Shown here: positions 27,701 through 40,720 of the stretch, one piece after another
How positions within the stretch are numbered: position 1 is the first letter of the stretch
Layout of the letters: the number at the start of each line of letters is the position of its first letter
NCBI RefSeq assembly: GCF_036370855.1
Contig: NC_088117.1
Location: 9,486,001 to 9,550,000, forward strand
DNA from: Dromaius novaehollandiae
Lineage: Eukaryota > Chordata > Aves > Casuariiformes > Dromaiidae
DNA length: 64,000 bases
Reading direction: 5' to 3'
The notes under the pieces: generated by a model
Databases searched by the model: none
Told to the model about the DNA's origin: nothing
The model's input: the letters and a program-made list of their open reading frames with translations, nothing else
Program-made: the position numbers and the translations under genes

Positions 27701-29535
27701 CTTCCTGAAATAAAGCTCCGTTAAATCCCTCGCTCACAGGGGCATTCCCATCCTGTTGCCCATCTGCTGGTGAGGGTCAGCTGAAGCAGGAGGCAGATCC
27801 GTGGCCTGTCCCTGGTGGCTTCTCAAAGCAGGACAATGCTGTCTCCAACTTTTTATTTCAAAATCCCTTCCCCTAGCTTTTTTTCCCCCAAGATCTGTAC
27901 ATGTGCAGGAGATGTCACCAGCCCAGGAACCATTACGTGGATTAGTGCTTTAATTGCATGGCTAACGTTTGCTAATGGAGTTTGCAGCAACAATTACACA
28001 GAAAGAGTCACAACTGAAACCAATAAAAGAAAAGAGATTTTTTCCCCCCTTTGAATGCAACCATTGATTTTACAGGCAAGCTAGGAGTTTGTATTCTGCT
28101 GTGGTGCCAGGGAGGACAGTGGAGTCCTTATTTTGTAATCTCAAAAGAGAGAACCATCTATTTTGTGGAACCAACTCGAAATAGCTAGGATTGGATATAC
28201 TGAGCACTGCCAGCTCCACTGCAAGCAGAGAAGCGCATTCAAGGCTCAACTCCTGCAGAAGCATCAGGGTATCTCAGGCTCCTTACACAGGAAACAAGGA
28301 GTACACAGTACACAGGAGTAGACCCTGTCCACACACTCAAGGGGATAGACCTGTAACTCTAGGTCTGCTACAGACTCTCCCTGGGAGAGATGCCACATGA
28401 CTTTGCAGAAATGCTTTTGCCAGAACCACTAAAATCTAAAGGCAGTAGAGCACAAGCTTGTAGATGGTTCATTCCTACCAAGAGATCTGCATTTTGATTT
28501 GGGCTTGTACAAACATAACTGCAGTAGATCATTTAATAAATGAGAAAAAAAAATACACTGCAGTCCTCCCCTTTTCTGCTGGTCCAAAGCTAATGTTGCC
28601 AATGCAGAATAGGTAGACCAAGCTGCAGCTGGCCTTTCTAAAAAAATGGGCACAATTTGTCCCATGGCCAACCTGACAACCAGGAAACTGCTGGTGGAAC
28701 TGCAGGAGAAGGCCCGCAAGAGACTGTATAGTGCAGAAAAGGTGATAAAAAGGGCTAGAGGAGGCCACAGAAGGCCTTTAAAATATAATAAGACACATAC
28801 TTTGCTATGAAAGCAAAGAGAGGGTGACGTGGTGAAAAAAGATAAGGCAGGAAGATTATTTCTGTGCAGTGGATTGGAACAGATATAAGAGGGGAGAGCA
28901 GCCAGTATCTGTCAAGGCCAGGCGGGACAAGATTATCCTGTGAGATAAATCAGCACCCATTTTGGCCATGACAGCAAGACTGCTGCTGGGAACTAAGACC
29001 TGTGCAAGAAAAAGAACCAATCCAATATATGCAAAATCTCGCATTTTGCTCTGGAACATTGCCTATATCCTTCCTTATCCCTCAAGATAGCTCTGGAGAG
29101 AAGTATAAATAAATAAAAATTAGGCTGTTTCTGCTTATAAGACTCATAGGAGCTAGCGTTTTTCAAGTACTCATAAAATGGAAAAGCTGCAGCAAAAACC
29201 AGGCTAGTCTATATATGTGCCTCTCTGCACCTCCTTCAAAAAAAGAACATCTTTATCAGAAGTCAAACTACAAAGTGAGCTGTTTGTTTTTAAAACAGTG
29301 TTCCCACTCAAATGTTCAACCCAGTTGGTTTAATAATAAATGCAATTTTTAGGCTCTCTAAAGCCTTTGGAAAAATGGGGAATGAAACAACAGCTCAGAG
29401 AGCAATACAAGCCAAGCCAGTGGCTCTACATGGTTTAGCCCCTCAGGAACAATCGCATGTGATCTCTTGGAGCAAGCACATGAACCTCATGGAGCCAAGC
29501 AAACCGTGGCTTGTAACATGGCATCCCTCGCCTAC

Positions 29536-29716
29536 CTTTTTTGTCTTGCTTTGATTTTCTTCTTTAAGCCAACAGTTGGAAGAGCGCTCAGGTTCTGGGG
29601 AGCATCCCTCAGGCCAAAGCTCTTGGCCACGTGACCCAGGTGGAGAGACTTGATGTGGAAGATGTGCTTGAGGTTTCTGGGGTAGGTGGTATAGGCACAA
29701 AGGAAAGACTGCAGTG
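29536..29716 (-). CDS. DDX31: DDX31 exon: C-terminal DUF4217 region
   Basis: Encodes (A)[39 protein letters not shown] and a basic KKKIKARQK end. This is the second half of the DUF4217 domain that follows the helicase core in DDX31 and its yeast relative Dbp7. The acceptor is TTTTTTTCCAG; the donor is GTAGGC after AAAAAAG. Length 181 nt = 2 + 59 codons + 2, in phase with both neighbours. The segment [11 protein letters not shown] replaces a shorter stretch in human, the least conserved part of this exon. Confidence 0.96.
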
Positions 29717-32700
29717 CTGGAAAAAAAGAGAGCAAATTTTGTTTGCTGCTGCACTTTTATATATATATATACATACACACTTTAAGATTCAGCTGTTCCA
29801 GCTGAAAGGACATTGGTCTTGTCCTTTGGGACACCTTCTGGTCAGCAGCTGGTGGGAAAGGTTGGTATGTCAAAAATCTGTGAAGGTTGCGTAGTACTAG
29901 TACAATCCCACAAGCAGGAGAAAGGTGGTGGAGAAGGGTTAGGAGCTGAAACAAAGGTACACTACGTTGCATTAGGTTTGCCTCTTGTAAGCCTGCCCCT
30001 TCTGCCAGAAAGGGTGATGTTTATAGCACATCTCACAGGAAGAGTTGTTAACATCTACTGGTAGCAGATAGGGGGAGAGAGGGAAGAGATACAAGGGATG
30101 AAGACAAGGAAAGGGAAGCATGGAGGTGGGATAAGAAGATTCCTCTGATATTACAATCCCAGTAGTCCATGCATTTTTCACCAGTTACCAGCTAGTCCCT
30201 TATAAATATCTGAGAGCTAGAAGGATTTCCTGACTCCTCATCACACTGAGAACAGAGCTCACCTTCTCAAAAGGGAAAAAATAATAGAATAGTGTGCAAA
30301 TTTTCCTTCATGTCTTTATATTCCTGTAATGCCCTTCCCTCAGGGCTCATTGCTCTAAAGACAATCATCCACTAATATGAACACTGCCACTGCTCCTCCA
30401 TGTACCCAGAACACTAACTACACCTGAGTTGTCCTCTCTGCTATGAGTAATAGAGGGACTTTTCGTAAGGAGACTCTTCAGCCCAGAAAATGCCTCCCTC
30501 CAATCCCCTGTTGCTCCGCTGCTTGCTAAACCTCCTGTGCCCCCCTAACCCTCACTCCAACTATCACCTACATCTCTTTCCCTCTCAGCCCCTGATAGCG
30601 GCAAGCTCTAAACTCTAACCTCTCCTGCCCTTGCCTGTTGAGCCACCAGACCAGCAAGTTTGCCCACAGCTTAAGTCTAATCTCTTGGCAGCAGCAGGAG
30701 ATTGGAGTTTATGAACAGTAATAAAAATGTCATTTTAGCAGATCAGCTCCTGGAAGGACCCAGGGAATCCATCAAAGCTCTGTTTACTGAGTAAAGCGAA
30801 CTCCTTTTCCCAATCGATAAGAAGAAAAGATTGAGGTTTTTTGCACCTTTTTCCCAATTTCACAATGCCACTCTTTTAGAGGCATCTGAACCTGAACAGA
30901 CCTGTGTTTTCCCCAAAAGAGAATGCTAACTTCCATATGCCCAGTCTCAGTGTCTCATCTGAAGCCCATCCCTCAGAGGAACTGTAAACCAGCTCAAATG
31001 CTCTCAAAAATCCAGTTCTGCTGCTTTTTTTCATAAAGTTATCGGTCAAATTCAGACCTCCTAAGAGAAGGTATGACCCTTCAAAAGGAACAATATGCAC
31101 TTGCTCCTGCTCTGAACCTGCTCCAGTCAGAGCTAATATAGCCATCTTTCTCAGAGTATTTGAAATGGTTGGACAATAAAGATCCTGTTGTTGTGAAGGC
31201 TGAGCTCACCTCCCACAGTTCTTCAGATAGGAAAGGCTACTGGTACCAGCTCCACAGCTCAGAGTCAGAGAATCCAAGTCTCAGAGGTGTCTCCCGCCTC
31301 TGAAAGTCCTGACAGACAACTGCCAGATCCAGTCCTGAGTCAGAGCACCGAAAACCAGAGCGTGCTGCGAGGGACTAATCCAAACCAGAACAGCCCTGCC
31401 GTACCCAGCAGGTCAAAATCTCAGCTCATGGACCTGTCCTACCTCTGAGGAGCTCAGAGCTGCTACGGTTCATTATAGCACTGCAGATCTGCACCCAGGA
31501 GATTTAAATAAAGAGGTTTTGGGGTGGGTTTGTTTGTTTTAAAATCTTTACTATCAGGTCTCTAGTCCTTTCAATGTTGCCAGTCACGTTTGTAGGCTTT
31601 TACATGCAATTATGCTGGCTACTTATTAAAAGCTTTTTTGTTTTTAATTAAAAGCTAAAACTCTTTTATAATTCTGAGGATCCAAGAGATTGAGCTTTAA
31701 GAAAACAACTCAAAAAGGCTGGTAACAGTGCTGGTCAGGCCATATTTCACATAAAGTGTACCTCATCTTAAAGCCACAGCAGCAAACTGCTTGAGCTAGT
31801 ATATTTTTTGTCACATTAACGTGAGTCTAAAGCAATTTATGCTGGCCTGGAATGGGGGTTGTTTAGATTTGCACTGATATAAGAAACCTGGGCATCCCAG
31901 TTTTCTTTAGGTATTGCAGCTATGGAAAGAGGAAGGAAAAGAGAGCTACATAGGATGGATGTTAGTTAGGTTTGCTTGCTTTCTTTTTTTTTAAACAGAC
32001 GTCAAGAAGGTAATGAGCTATGAAGGCAAGACAGGTGACATAACCTGTTCACCACGCTCTCAACTGGCAGCCAGTTCTCAGCACTGGCCCCGAAGCGCAG
32101 CCTCGGCCGAATGGCTGGATAAACTGGGCAGAGCACAGCCATATTCCGCCTCCCACCCTACCTCCCTGCTGATCAGCCGATCGAGTTTGAAGGGCAGCGC
32201 CTTCGCTGAGCCATTCGATCCAAGTTTGGAAAACACGGGACTAGGAGGCGGGAGGGGTGAGTGGGCAGGGAGCCACTCGCCTTTTGAAAACAGGCTGCAA
32301 TCAAAACACTGCTTATTAACATTGACTAGGTCAGAAAATGGGGAAAAAGAAAAAAAGAAAAAAAGAGAGGGAAACAAATGCATCTCTGGCACAGTTTCCA
32401 ATTGATTGTCTGCCATGAAAGCAAAAGCCAGCTGCCATGTTAATTATTCATGATGCCTGGCGCAGAGGGGAGGAAGAGGGGGCTTATGGAAGCCAGTCAG
32501 CAGTGGAAAATTTGCATATGTAGATGACAAAATAGGAAAAAGAAAAAGAGGTGGAGTGGTCCTTGTGGAACACAAATGGGATGCACCAAATTTCAGCATT
32601 TCCTGACAGATTTTCTCTATTTCTTGGTTGTGGCTAAAGAAGTTATCAGCACTCAGGTCAGCAACAAGTGTGTGCGTGTGTGTGTATGCGTGTGGATGCG

Positions 32701-34689
32701 TGCACCGTGACATACAACGTACAGAGGGAGACCAGAGATGTTTTCTGAGTGTGACCGAAGCCATTCAGTTGTTCTGTCACAGCCATTTCACATTAGAGGC
32801 TGGCATGGGGGTACGAGGAGTCCCAGGGGAGCAACAAGAAGTTCATACGTGCAGAACCAAGGATTTGACTGTATTAGTCAGGTGCTTTGAGATCCTGGAC
32901 TTAAAAGTGCAGCTGGAAGTCAGACAGCACCAGTCACGTAGTACAAGTCACCTGAAAACAGGGGCAGGCAAGCAGCTTACGCAGCAAGTCTCCACTGCCT
33001 TCATTGCAGGGGCACGGTATTTCAAAAGCCCGAGGAAAAATCAGCACCGCAGCCCTTCAGGGGGGTGAGAATCAGTACAGCGACATGCAACAGGCTGGGA
33101 TAAAGCAAAGAGTGAAACAGTCAGATTCCAAATGCCTCTCCTGTCAATATGGGCCTGCATCATTAAAAGCGTGCAGAAAATTTGGGGGCAAGTGGGTAGT
33201 TATATTACCACCTCTGGTCCTTCTGCTATGCCATCACCCAAGAAGTTAGTACACCATTCAGAAAAAAACCCCAGCATCTCTGATCTCTTGGGAACAGATC
33301 CAAACACTTCTCTTGATTACAAACAGTGTTAATGAAGAATTTAAGTTCTACCCTGAGAACAGCCTTTCCTAATCCAGTTTATACAGTGCTACTATAGGCC
33401 CATTTCCCTATTTTTTTTTTTTTTGGATCACTCAGTATGTGATTTATGTAACTTAGTTCATACGGTACCCTTGTAATACATAAGTACACCTGCTCTGTGC
33501 GTGCAAGTATTTGTAAATAGAAATGATGTAGACTGTTAAAATCCATCTCGCATAACCCCTCTCATCCAAACCTGATTGCAAACTGCAAAACTGCAATCAA
33601 CAGGACATTTGCTAAAGCTAATACAGCAGGATTTGACTCAAAGTGACAAGCGAGGTGCAAAAGAAAACAATCAGGAAGGAAGACACATAACAAGAAGAGA
33701 CTCAAAAAATAAAAAAAGGGGGGGGAGGAAGGGCTCTAATCCTACCTACTCTGAGCAAAAGTGGTTTAGTCTCTTGCACGGAGAATTTACATTTTGTGAA
33801 CTTCTCTCAGTATTTAACGATCAAACTCTAATTGTCAAGGACCTTCAAGGCCAGACCTCCAACACTGCCACCACAACAGCTATTTGGTTTTTGGGTGCAG
33901 CCCAGATCAGCCTGGCAGGGCAGCAGAACAGCCACGGAAGAGGGGTTCCTACACTGCACCATCTTTCTGGCTCCTCTCAGGAGACTGCTTAGGGTTTATT
34001 CTCCTATCATTTCCATGGCAAGTTTTTTATCTTTCTCCATATCTAGGACACTCTGGATTTTCCAAACTGAGAAGCAGAAGGGAAGAGCTTCTTGCACTGC
34101 TCATGACATCTGCTGAGTGTCCTGTTTGGCAAAGATTGGAGATCAAATCCCAGATTGGCACCTAGCTACAATTATTATTAAATCCATCTCAGTTTTTCCT
34201 CTTCTTGCCTTTTTGCTGTGTGTGGTTGCTCTCTCTTGTCCTTCTCCCACCTCACACAACAGCCTCCACTCCAAGAGCCTCGTCTGTTACGAGCTGCTCC
34301 CAAAACATCCTGTCTTACAGGCTCCGAATTCATCCCTGGTGTAAACCGAATGCACCTAGTGGTGTTGCACCAGGATGGGGTTAAGCAGGTCACCTATGAC
34401 CTTCCCTGCGTAACACACGCACCTACTTGCTGATGTGATTGGGTCAGAGCCCTCGGATGTGAATCCTACCGAAAGCCAAGATTAAACCTTATTTGCACGT
34501 AATATGCGAATGCAAGAAATTAACATTTAATATCATCACAAAGCCTTCTGGGCCTTTCCCAATCCCCTGTAGAGCCCAATGGCCCCAAAATGTTTCTTCC
34601 AGGCCTTTTCCCTGAAGCCTTCCCCTGGAGGAAAACCTTGGCAGCGTGTATGAGCCCTTCTGGAATAAGCTGAAAAGAAACGCACTAAC
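29717..34689 (-). other. DDX31: DDX31 intron with a candidate enhancer
   Basis: A 5-kb intron with a TA/CA run (29758-29780), a candidate regulatory block at 32015-32465 and a (TG)n-rich tract at 32668-32702. No exon recognised. Confidence 0.7.
32015..32465. promoter_or_regulatory. CpG-containing complex block in a DDX31 intron (candidate BARHL1 enhancer)
   Basis: CpG-bearing, non-repetitive sequence stands out from the plain intron: GCGCAGCCTCGGCCGAATGG, GATCAGCCGATCGAG, CCAATTGATTG, and an E-box CAGCTG at 32429-32434 next to TAATTATTCATGA at 32441. The combination resembles conserved neural enhancers. Target assignment to BARHL1 is inferred from locus context. Confidence 0.42.
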
Positions 34690-34801
34690 CTTTCTTTGCC
34701 CACCGGACGGTGCCCTCGCTGGAGTGAACGTAATTTTCGAATTTTGTCTGCAAGACCGTGGCCCGCTCCCGGACTTCCTGAGGGTTTGTGCCACAGGATT
34801 T
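34690..34801 (-). CDS. DDX31: DDX31 exon: start of DUF4217
   Basis: Encodes [37 protein letters not shown] plus one base. The core [11 protein letters not shown] and YVHSSE match DDX31 C-terminal of the helicase core. The acceptor is CTTGTAG (an in-frame TAG in the intron fixes the boundary); the donor is GTTAGT. Length 112 nt = 37 codons + 1, joining to Ala of the next exon. Confidence 0.93.
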
Positions 34802-35094
34802 CTACAAGGGCGGTGGGAGGATTAGAGGAAAGAGAGAATTTGAGTCAGGAATAATGAAGCAGTTTACAATAGATTTAATAACAGTAAAATCACACAGTAA
34901 CCACCCAGGGGCCAACAAAGGTAATCCTCTCAATATTACTAGAGGAAAAAAAAAAAGTATAGATAAAGATGTTAAAGTCAAAGCAGCCAGTGAGCACTGC
35001 CTGGTGAGGAGAGCAAATCAGTTTTAATTTTGTGTTTTCTAACATCTATTACGTATATTTTTCCCTCACTTTTTTTCTTCCTCAGACTCAACAG

Positions 35095-35240
35095 GCCAGA
35101 TACTACTGCTTATTTCCAATGGATTTATTTGGAGTAATTCCCCCAGATTCTACACTGACGCTGCTGAGCCCACTTTTCTATTGGGAGTTTTAGACTGAGG
35201 CTGTTATAAGTTCCCCTGAACAGCTGCACTGAACATCTGG
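35095..35240. repeat. Worn amniote interspersed repeat
   Basis: The succession 'aggccagatactactg...ccaatggatttatttggagtaattccc' is a decayed form of the palindromic repeat with 'cagatcctcagctggtgtaaat...cattgaagtcaatgg' that is common in bird, turtle and crocodilian genomes. Assigned by memory of the pattern only. Confidence 0.35.
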
Positions 35241-36109
35241 CCTGTTCTTGGCACTAATGGGGCAGGAGATCTACTTTCATCTTCAAGCTCCAAAAAACAG
35301 ACCACACTGAATTCCTGCGAACAAAGCCAACCAAAATGCCCTTCTCACTCTTGATGCCTGCAGGAAGTTCACTCACTGTCAACAAGTCATACCTGACTGT
35401 AATTTGCATCACGTGGTTCCTCCAGAGTAAGACAAACCCCTTGCACCAAAGAAATGACAGAAGAAACTTCCTCAGACCAGAAGGGCAATGTTGCATGTGC
35501 TCAAGCCTTCCCATGGTCATACCAAAAGATTTAGTTCAGGGAATGGAAACCAAACATTATTGGGAGCAAACTATTACTGGGAGGAGAAAAGAGGCTGGCT
35601 CCTTGAATTGGGCTCAAAGCACTTGGGCAGAGGGAGGAAATGTAGACAAGAAAACAAGAGAATTTTTGATGGAAAGCTGACAGAGTACAGAGCCAAGCAT
35701 CCATAGATGTGAATCTCTCCCAAACAAGGGCCACAGTTCTTAAAAGCTACTCAGACAGGAACTAGCATCCAAGTCTAAGGGTGCCGGATCCAAGGCAGTA
35801 CTTTGCTACTGCTCAACCCCTCAGCGACAGGCCCCAAACGCAGCCCAAGCTCCCTGCACAGTGCCCTCTTCTGAGGTCAGGATCCACAGCTTCCAGCCAC
35901 TGGGTTACTCCTCAACGAAGCAAACACATGTACGGACTAAACTCCTTCTTGCTCACCACCTGGTCCAACCGCCTATCTGTGTCTCCAGCAAAGACAATAG
36001 TGGATATTTTAAGGCTACATAAAGTGTCTTCCAAACTCCTGGTCTCTGCTACCTATCTCCCAAAGCATCCAAGAGAGACTGACAACACAGGCTGTCTCAT
36101 AGCCGTGTT

Positions 36110-36580
36110 TTAGTTTGACTTAACATGCATCTATTAATCAGCTGAGCTGGTCCCCAGTCAAGGGGCCTCTGTAAAGGTTTAATAAACTACAAGTGGTGCT
36201 GCCTCCCCAAAGCGGACACTCGCTGTTGTGACTAACAAGTTTCCATTGACGTGAAACATAAAACTTTCTCCCCCACTCCCCGCTCCTCCTAGCCCCCATC
36301 ACTTTTCTTTTGTTAAGCCTCCTGGCAGCACAAAGTGTCACCTTCCCAGCGTTTTTTAATATGAATGTGAAATTAGTGAGGTTTGCCCTTTCCCCTGGCG
36401 GACAGAATCCTCTGTTATTAAAAAGTAAAGCACTTTAATAATGAAAACTTTTCTCTTTTTCCTGTGTTTTAACTGTTTAAAATTAATGAGAAGGGCATAA
36501 CGGTTGTCAAAGCGATATTGAAAGCCGGGTAGCCAGGACCGAATAAGCACGAAAATCCCTCCAGAGTGTTAAATAAACAG
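36110..36580. promoter_or_regulatory. Complex AT/TAAT-rich block in a DDX31 intron (candidate enhancer)
   Basis: Contains CTATTAATCAGCTGAG (TAAT core abutting the CAGCTG E-box at 36139), GGTTTAATAAAC, TGACGTGA (CRE-like half), TTTTTTAATATGAATG, CTTTAATAATG and AAATTAATGAG, with GATCCTGA-free unique sequence. It resembles a conserved enhancer; not tested. Confidence 0.42.
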
Positions 36581-38053
36581 TGCTTCAGCCCCCTCTGAAT
36601 CCCTCTGTTGGTTATTGTATACATTCTGTAACAGCACTCAGAATAGATCTGAGCACCGGGGAGGCAGAAAGGTTTCAGAATTCCAATAAAGGCCTCAAAT
36701 TAAAGACAGCCTGGTGCGAATTCCAGGAGAAAATTAAAGAGACCTCAAGCTTAAGTGACAGGTGACTTGCTTCTGTGTCACAACTGTCAGGGGATTTAGT
36801 GATAATATGGCAATATATTACAAAGGACTTTTCTTATTCCCCCCTTTAGGTTTCAAAATGAGGCATCTCTTCTTCCTGGTGCTGGGGGGGAAAAAAAAAA
36901 AGTAAGACAAAAATGAGGGATAAAAAACTAGGTGCATAATTTCTAAAGTGTGAGGTCAGTGCAAGAGAAATAAATGAAAAAACCAAATGGCAGGAAACAT
37001 AATGTACTCAGAAACCAGCTTCTCCCCTCCTCCCATCTCCACCTTGTCTTTTATCCCCTTCTGCCCCTTGAGACAGATCTCATTTTAAAATTGCCCCCTA
37101 ATGGGCATGAAAAAGCCTGTGTTTGATTCCTGCCTTCCAGGGAGGTTCATCTAAAAATAAAAAAAAAATCTAAATTTAAAACTGACTCAGAGCCAAACTG
37201 TGAAAATAAAACCAGCACACCACGTGAGTGTCTGGACAGATCAAATAAAGCGATGCTACTGGAAGTCTACTGGAAGCCATCCTGTATGCTTTACTCACAC
37301 AAGCAAGCTTTAATCCTCCCGGTACCCTGGTCTGGATGAATGGGACAATTAATCTGAGACCCTTGCACATTTTTTCAAGGCCCAAAATATAAAAGTCTAC
37401 CCCAGAGGTCTGCTTGATCTTCTCTCCACCTAGATGAATTTGTTACACCTGTTAAGCAACAAGCGTTATTTCCGTTATGGAGAAACAGTTGGGTAGGAGA
37501 GCTTTTTCTACCTAGTGTTTGCTTGCAATAAGAACCTATTCTGGCAGATCCCTGAACACTACCATAAGGAATATGACTAATAACAGTATCTATAAGGTAA
37601 AAGAAGAAACGGGTGTTGTTGCAATGCTATTTAGCCAGTTCAAGACATCAGGGGAAAACAAACAAACAAACAACCGCCCACACATCCCCGCTCCACCCCA
37701 AACTATATTAAAAAAAGATTCGGGAAAAAAAAGTTACTTCCTTCAGAAGAAAGAAACTTCTGGTTATAAAGACCGCAGCTTTTAGGTCTGAGAGGTTGGG
37801 ATAGATACTGAAAGTCTCTGGTTTCATTAAGAGAGTAGGTTAATGGGAGAAGGGATTGAAACACAACAAAACTAGGCTGCGGTAGAGATGGTCTCTCTTA
37901 AAATGGGAAAAAAAGAAAAGAAAAAAGTCAAAAAACTGGGCTGTAACATCTCCTGCTTCCATGATACTTTAAAACAAAATGAAGGATTTTGTTTTAATAA
38001 CAACTTCTTACTAACCTCCACATACCTTCTCTAGAACTCACCAAGTCCCCTTG

Positions 38054-38070
38054 CCCCCCCCCCCCCCCCC
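38054..38070 (+). repeat. 17-C homopolymer
   Basis: Uninterrupted C-run in an intron. Its true length is uncertain in any assembly. Confidence 0.9.
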
Positions 38071-38814
38071 ATAAAAGTTGAAAGATCAAATTTATTCTCT
38101 TTGTAGGCAGGTGAACATTCACACACCCAGACATAGCCACATATATATTTTATGCACCTAAATATAAAATATACATTTTACAGGCACTTCAGCTTGCTCC
38201 CTGGCTGCACACAGAAACCCAAAAAACGCGTGTTCCAACGGGATACTTATAATGGACTTCAGTGGAGGCAACGAGAACCGAAGAGCATTATAATGAGATT
38301 TCTGTGTGCACAACTATAATATATACATGACTCAATGCACGGAGAGCTGCTAAGCAAAACCAGCTCTCTCTGAGATGGCAACATCACAAACAGATCTGAG
38401 CCCTGCACTTCTTCATAGCAAGGACCAATCACCCTCTGTCCTGTGCACTGCCCGTTGCCTTCACAGCTTCTTGTATTGTCTTCATGACAAATTTACAGAT
38501 GTTGGTAGAGAATAACCCTCCTGAACCTTAGAAACAGGCCCCTGCAGCATGTGAGAAAGCATTACAGACCATTAGTAGAACCTCTGATGGCAATAAAATA
38601 GTCTAACAAAAGGAATGAATCTTTGACTGCTTTTAATACATGTTTTAGAGTAATTCCTGAAGAACTCTATTTGATATTGACAGAACCACCTTAATTTCAT
38701 CCCCATTAAGTTGTACAGATTTTTTTTCTTCTTCCATAAAGAGAAACTTTATTTCAGTCCCAATCCTTTAAGGCTCCGAGTCTCACAAAAATAGGTGATT
38801 ATGTATTTATAAAT

Positions 38815-38925
38815 TCCTGCAGCAGATTCAGACCATCATCCTCCAACCAGAGCAGTTATATCCCAGCTCCAGTGAAGGCAATGGCAAACTTCCATTCACT
38901 TTGAAGGCAGAGGGAAAAGAGGGAT
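38815..38925. repeat. Worn amniote interspersed repeat
   Basis: CCAGCTCCAGTGAAGGCAAT and GGCAAACTTCCATTCACTTT resemble the common sauropsid pattern 'agtcaatggcaaaactcccattgacttcaatggg'. Decayed copy, assigned by eye. Confidence 0.4.
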
Positions 38926-40638
38926 TCAAACTCACTTTTGACTGCAAGGGAAAGGACCCAGCTTCTCACCTATGTACAGCACCTCGCATGGCCAGGCATG
39001 CGTGGGCATCACTACAGAGCAAAAAAGAGAGTAATATCTACTTTTCAAATATGGGTTGCTTTTTTATTTTTGTTTTTTGGAACGAAAGGGAGAAAGACAG
39101 AAGCAGAGTACTTGAGGCAAGAATATTCTGTGTTTAAATATGCTGATTATTTTACAATTTGAAAGTACTCTAGAAATACCCACCTGATCCATCTTAGTAA
39201 CAAACAGTCTTGTTAGCTTATTCCTGCTGTGCCATAGACAAGGATACAAAGGCATAGAGATGGTCAGGCCAGAATTTTCCAAATGGATCAATGATTTTGA
39301 ACCTCCTCAAGTACCAGGCTTTGATTTTCAACAACGTTCAGCAGGCAAAACCTCTTGCCACTTTTTAAAAGCCAAATCGTAATTTCTCAGAAAAAATATT
39401 TTCTCTTTTTTGCCCACCTCACATGAAATTATACTCGCTGCCAAGCCCAGGACAGATAATATTCTGTCCTGCGTCAGCAACAAATTTAACGTGCAGCATT
39501 TTCACAGGGTAGAAAGCATGTAGTTGTTGAGAAACTCTCTAAAGGAAACACAAAATTTCCTTTTCTACTGCATGTGCTTATAGGCAGGGAAGTGTTTATA
39601 CACAGAAGAGCTATTTAAGGTCATTTCTACATTCATGCAGCACAATAAAACTTTTGCTGCCAATACCATTATACTAGCAGGCATACTAGTTAAACTATGT
39701 ATTTGTTGAACCAGTTAAGAGGACATATCCCAGGCATATTCCAGTCATTTAAAATATGGGCACTGCATGCTGACTTCAGAGGAGAGCTGTAGAGGGATGG
39801 GAAAGAGCTTTAAGTAGAGCTGCATCTCAGATGAGCCATATATATGGCTTTCTAGGAAATACAGGGAAACTTAACATCTTTCAAAATCATCTTTACCAAA
39901 AACACTGCAGTTTGTAACAGAGTCACCTTCAGGAAACGGGAAGAGCGTGGGCAGGTCAGAGGCTCATACAGAGCAAAACAGAATGAACGAGCAGGCAAAA
40001 CAGTAACAAGAGGAAGGAAAAAAAAATAGGAAGCTGCATCATGCTTGATGCATTCTTGACTTCCATTCAAAATGAGGGTTCTTAGAGGATTTAATTTGCC
40101 AGACTGCAGGAATGCCCGAGACTTCAACTGCAAAAGACTGGATTCTATGAATTAGCAACTTGAGGACAGACCCAAAGCTTGTGGAAGTCAACAAAACGAT
40201 GCCTGTCAATCTTGTGAACTTCATTTTAGGCTCCAGGTAAATACAGATAAAAAGTTAAAAACCTACATAACACATCATGAAATACATTTTCCTTACTTCT
40301 TCAGAGAAGCATTGTGCTATTTGTAATCTCCAACAGCATTTCAGTACAGAAAAGTCAAGAACAGAAAAACTGGGGGGAAAAAAGCAGTTTTTGCAGCCAG
40401 AAACTCTTACTATCTGTTACAAAATTATGCTGAAGAGTTAGATGGGACTGCTTTTGGGGGACAACAGTTTAAAGATCAGGAAATTGTAAAATAAGGCAAT
40501 TCTGTGATTATTTGCACTGCCTGACATGATGAATTTACCAACACTTGTACTGTAAAGAAGGAAGTTTAAGGAGGGATATTTATGATATTTGACTGGTAAA
40601 CAAAAATTGGAGTAACTCCAAATCAGAAAACAGCTCAC

Positions 40639-40720
40639 CTTGTTTCCTGATCTGGACAATTTGAAACGATTATCTTTCATCAGGCTGGAGAGCACCTTCT
40701 CCATCTTTATCTCTGAGACA
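40639..40720 (-). CDS. DDX31: DDX31 exon: linker after helicase motif VI
   Basis: Completes Asn and encodes VSEIKMEKVLSSLMKDNRFK and LSRSGNK. VSEIKME is the conserved post-core segment of DDX31. The second half is divergent from human, as expected for this linker. The acceptor is TTGCTTTAG, the donor GTGAGC. Length 82 nt = 1 + 27 codons, in phase. Confidence 0.92.

Larger units (their letters stand above)
19271..29535 (-). other. DDX31: DDX31 last intron (10.3 kb)
   Basis: No exon of another gene recognised on either strand. It contains MIR/CORE-SINE-like fragments (19915-20000, 21560-21760) and a (TA)n run at 21352-21369. Amniote-type worn repeats with the 'gattctg...gtgtaaa' signature occur near 21461-21500 and 26985-27050. 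The remainder is ordinary intronic sequence. Confidence 0.7.
34802..40638 (-). other. DDX31: DDX31 intron (5.8 kb)
   Basis: Holds a worn amniote-type repeat (35095-35240), a candidate regulatory block (36110-36580), a 17-C run (38054-38070) and another worn repeat with 'gtgaaggcaatggcaaacttccattcac' character at 38815-38925. No other gene seen. Confidence 0.7.
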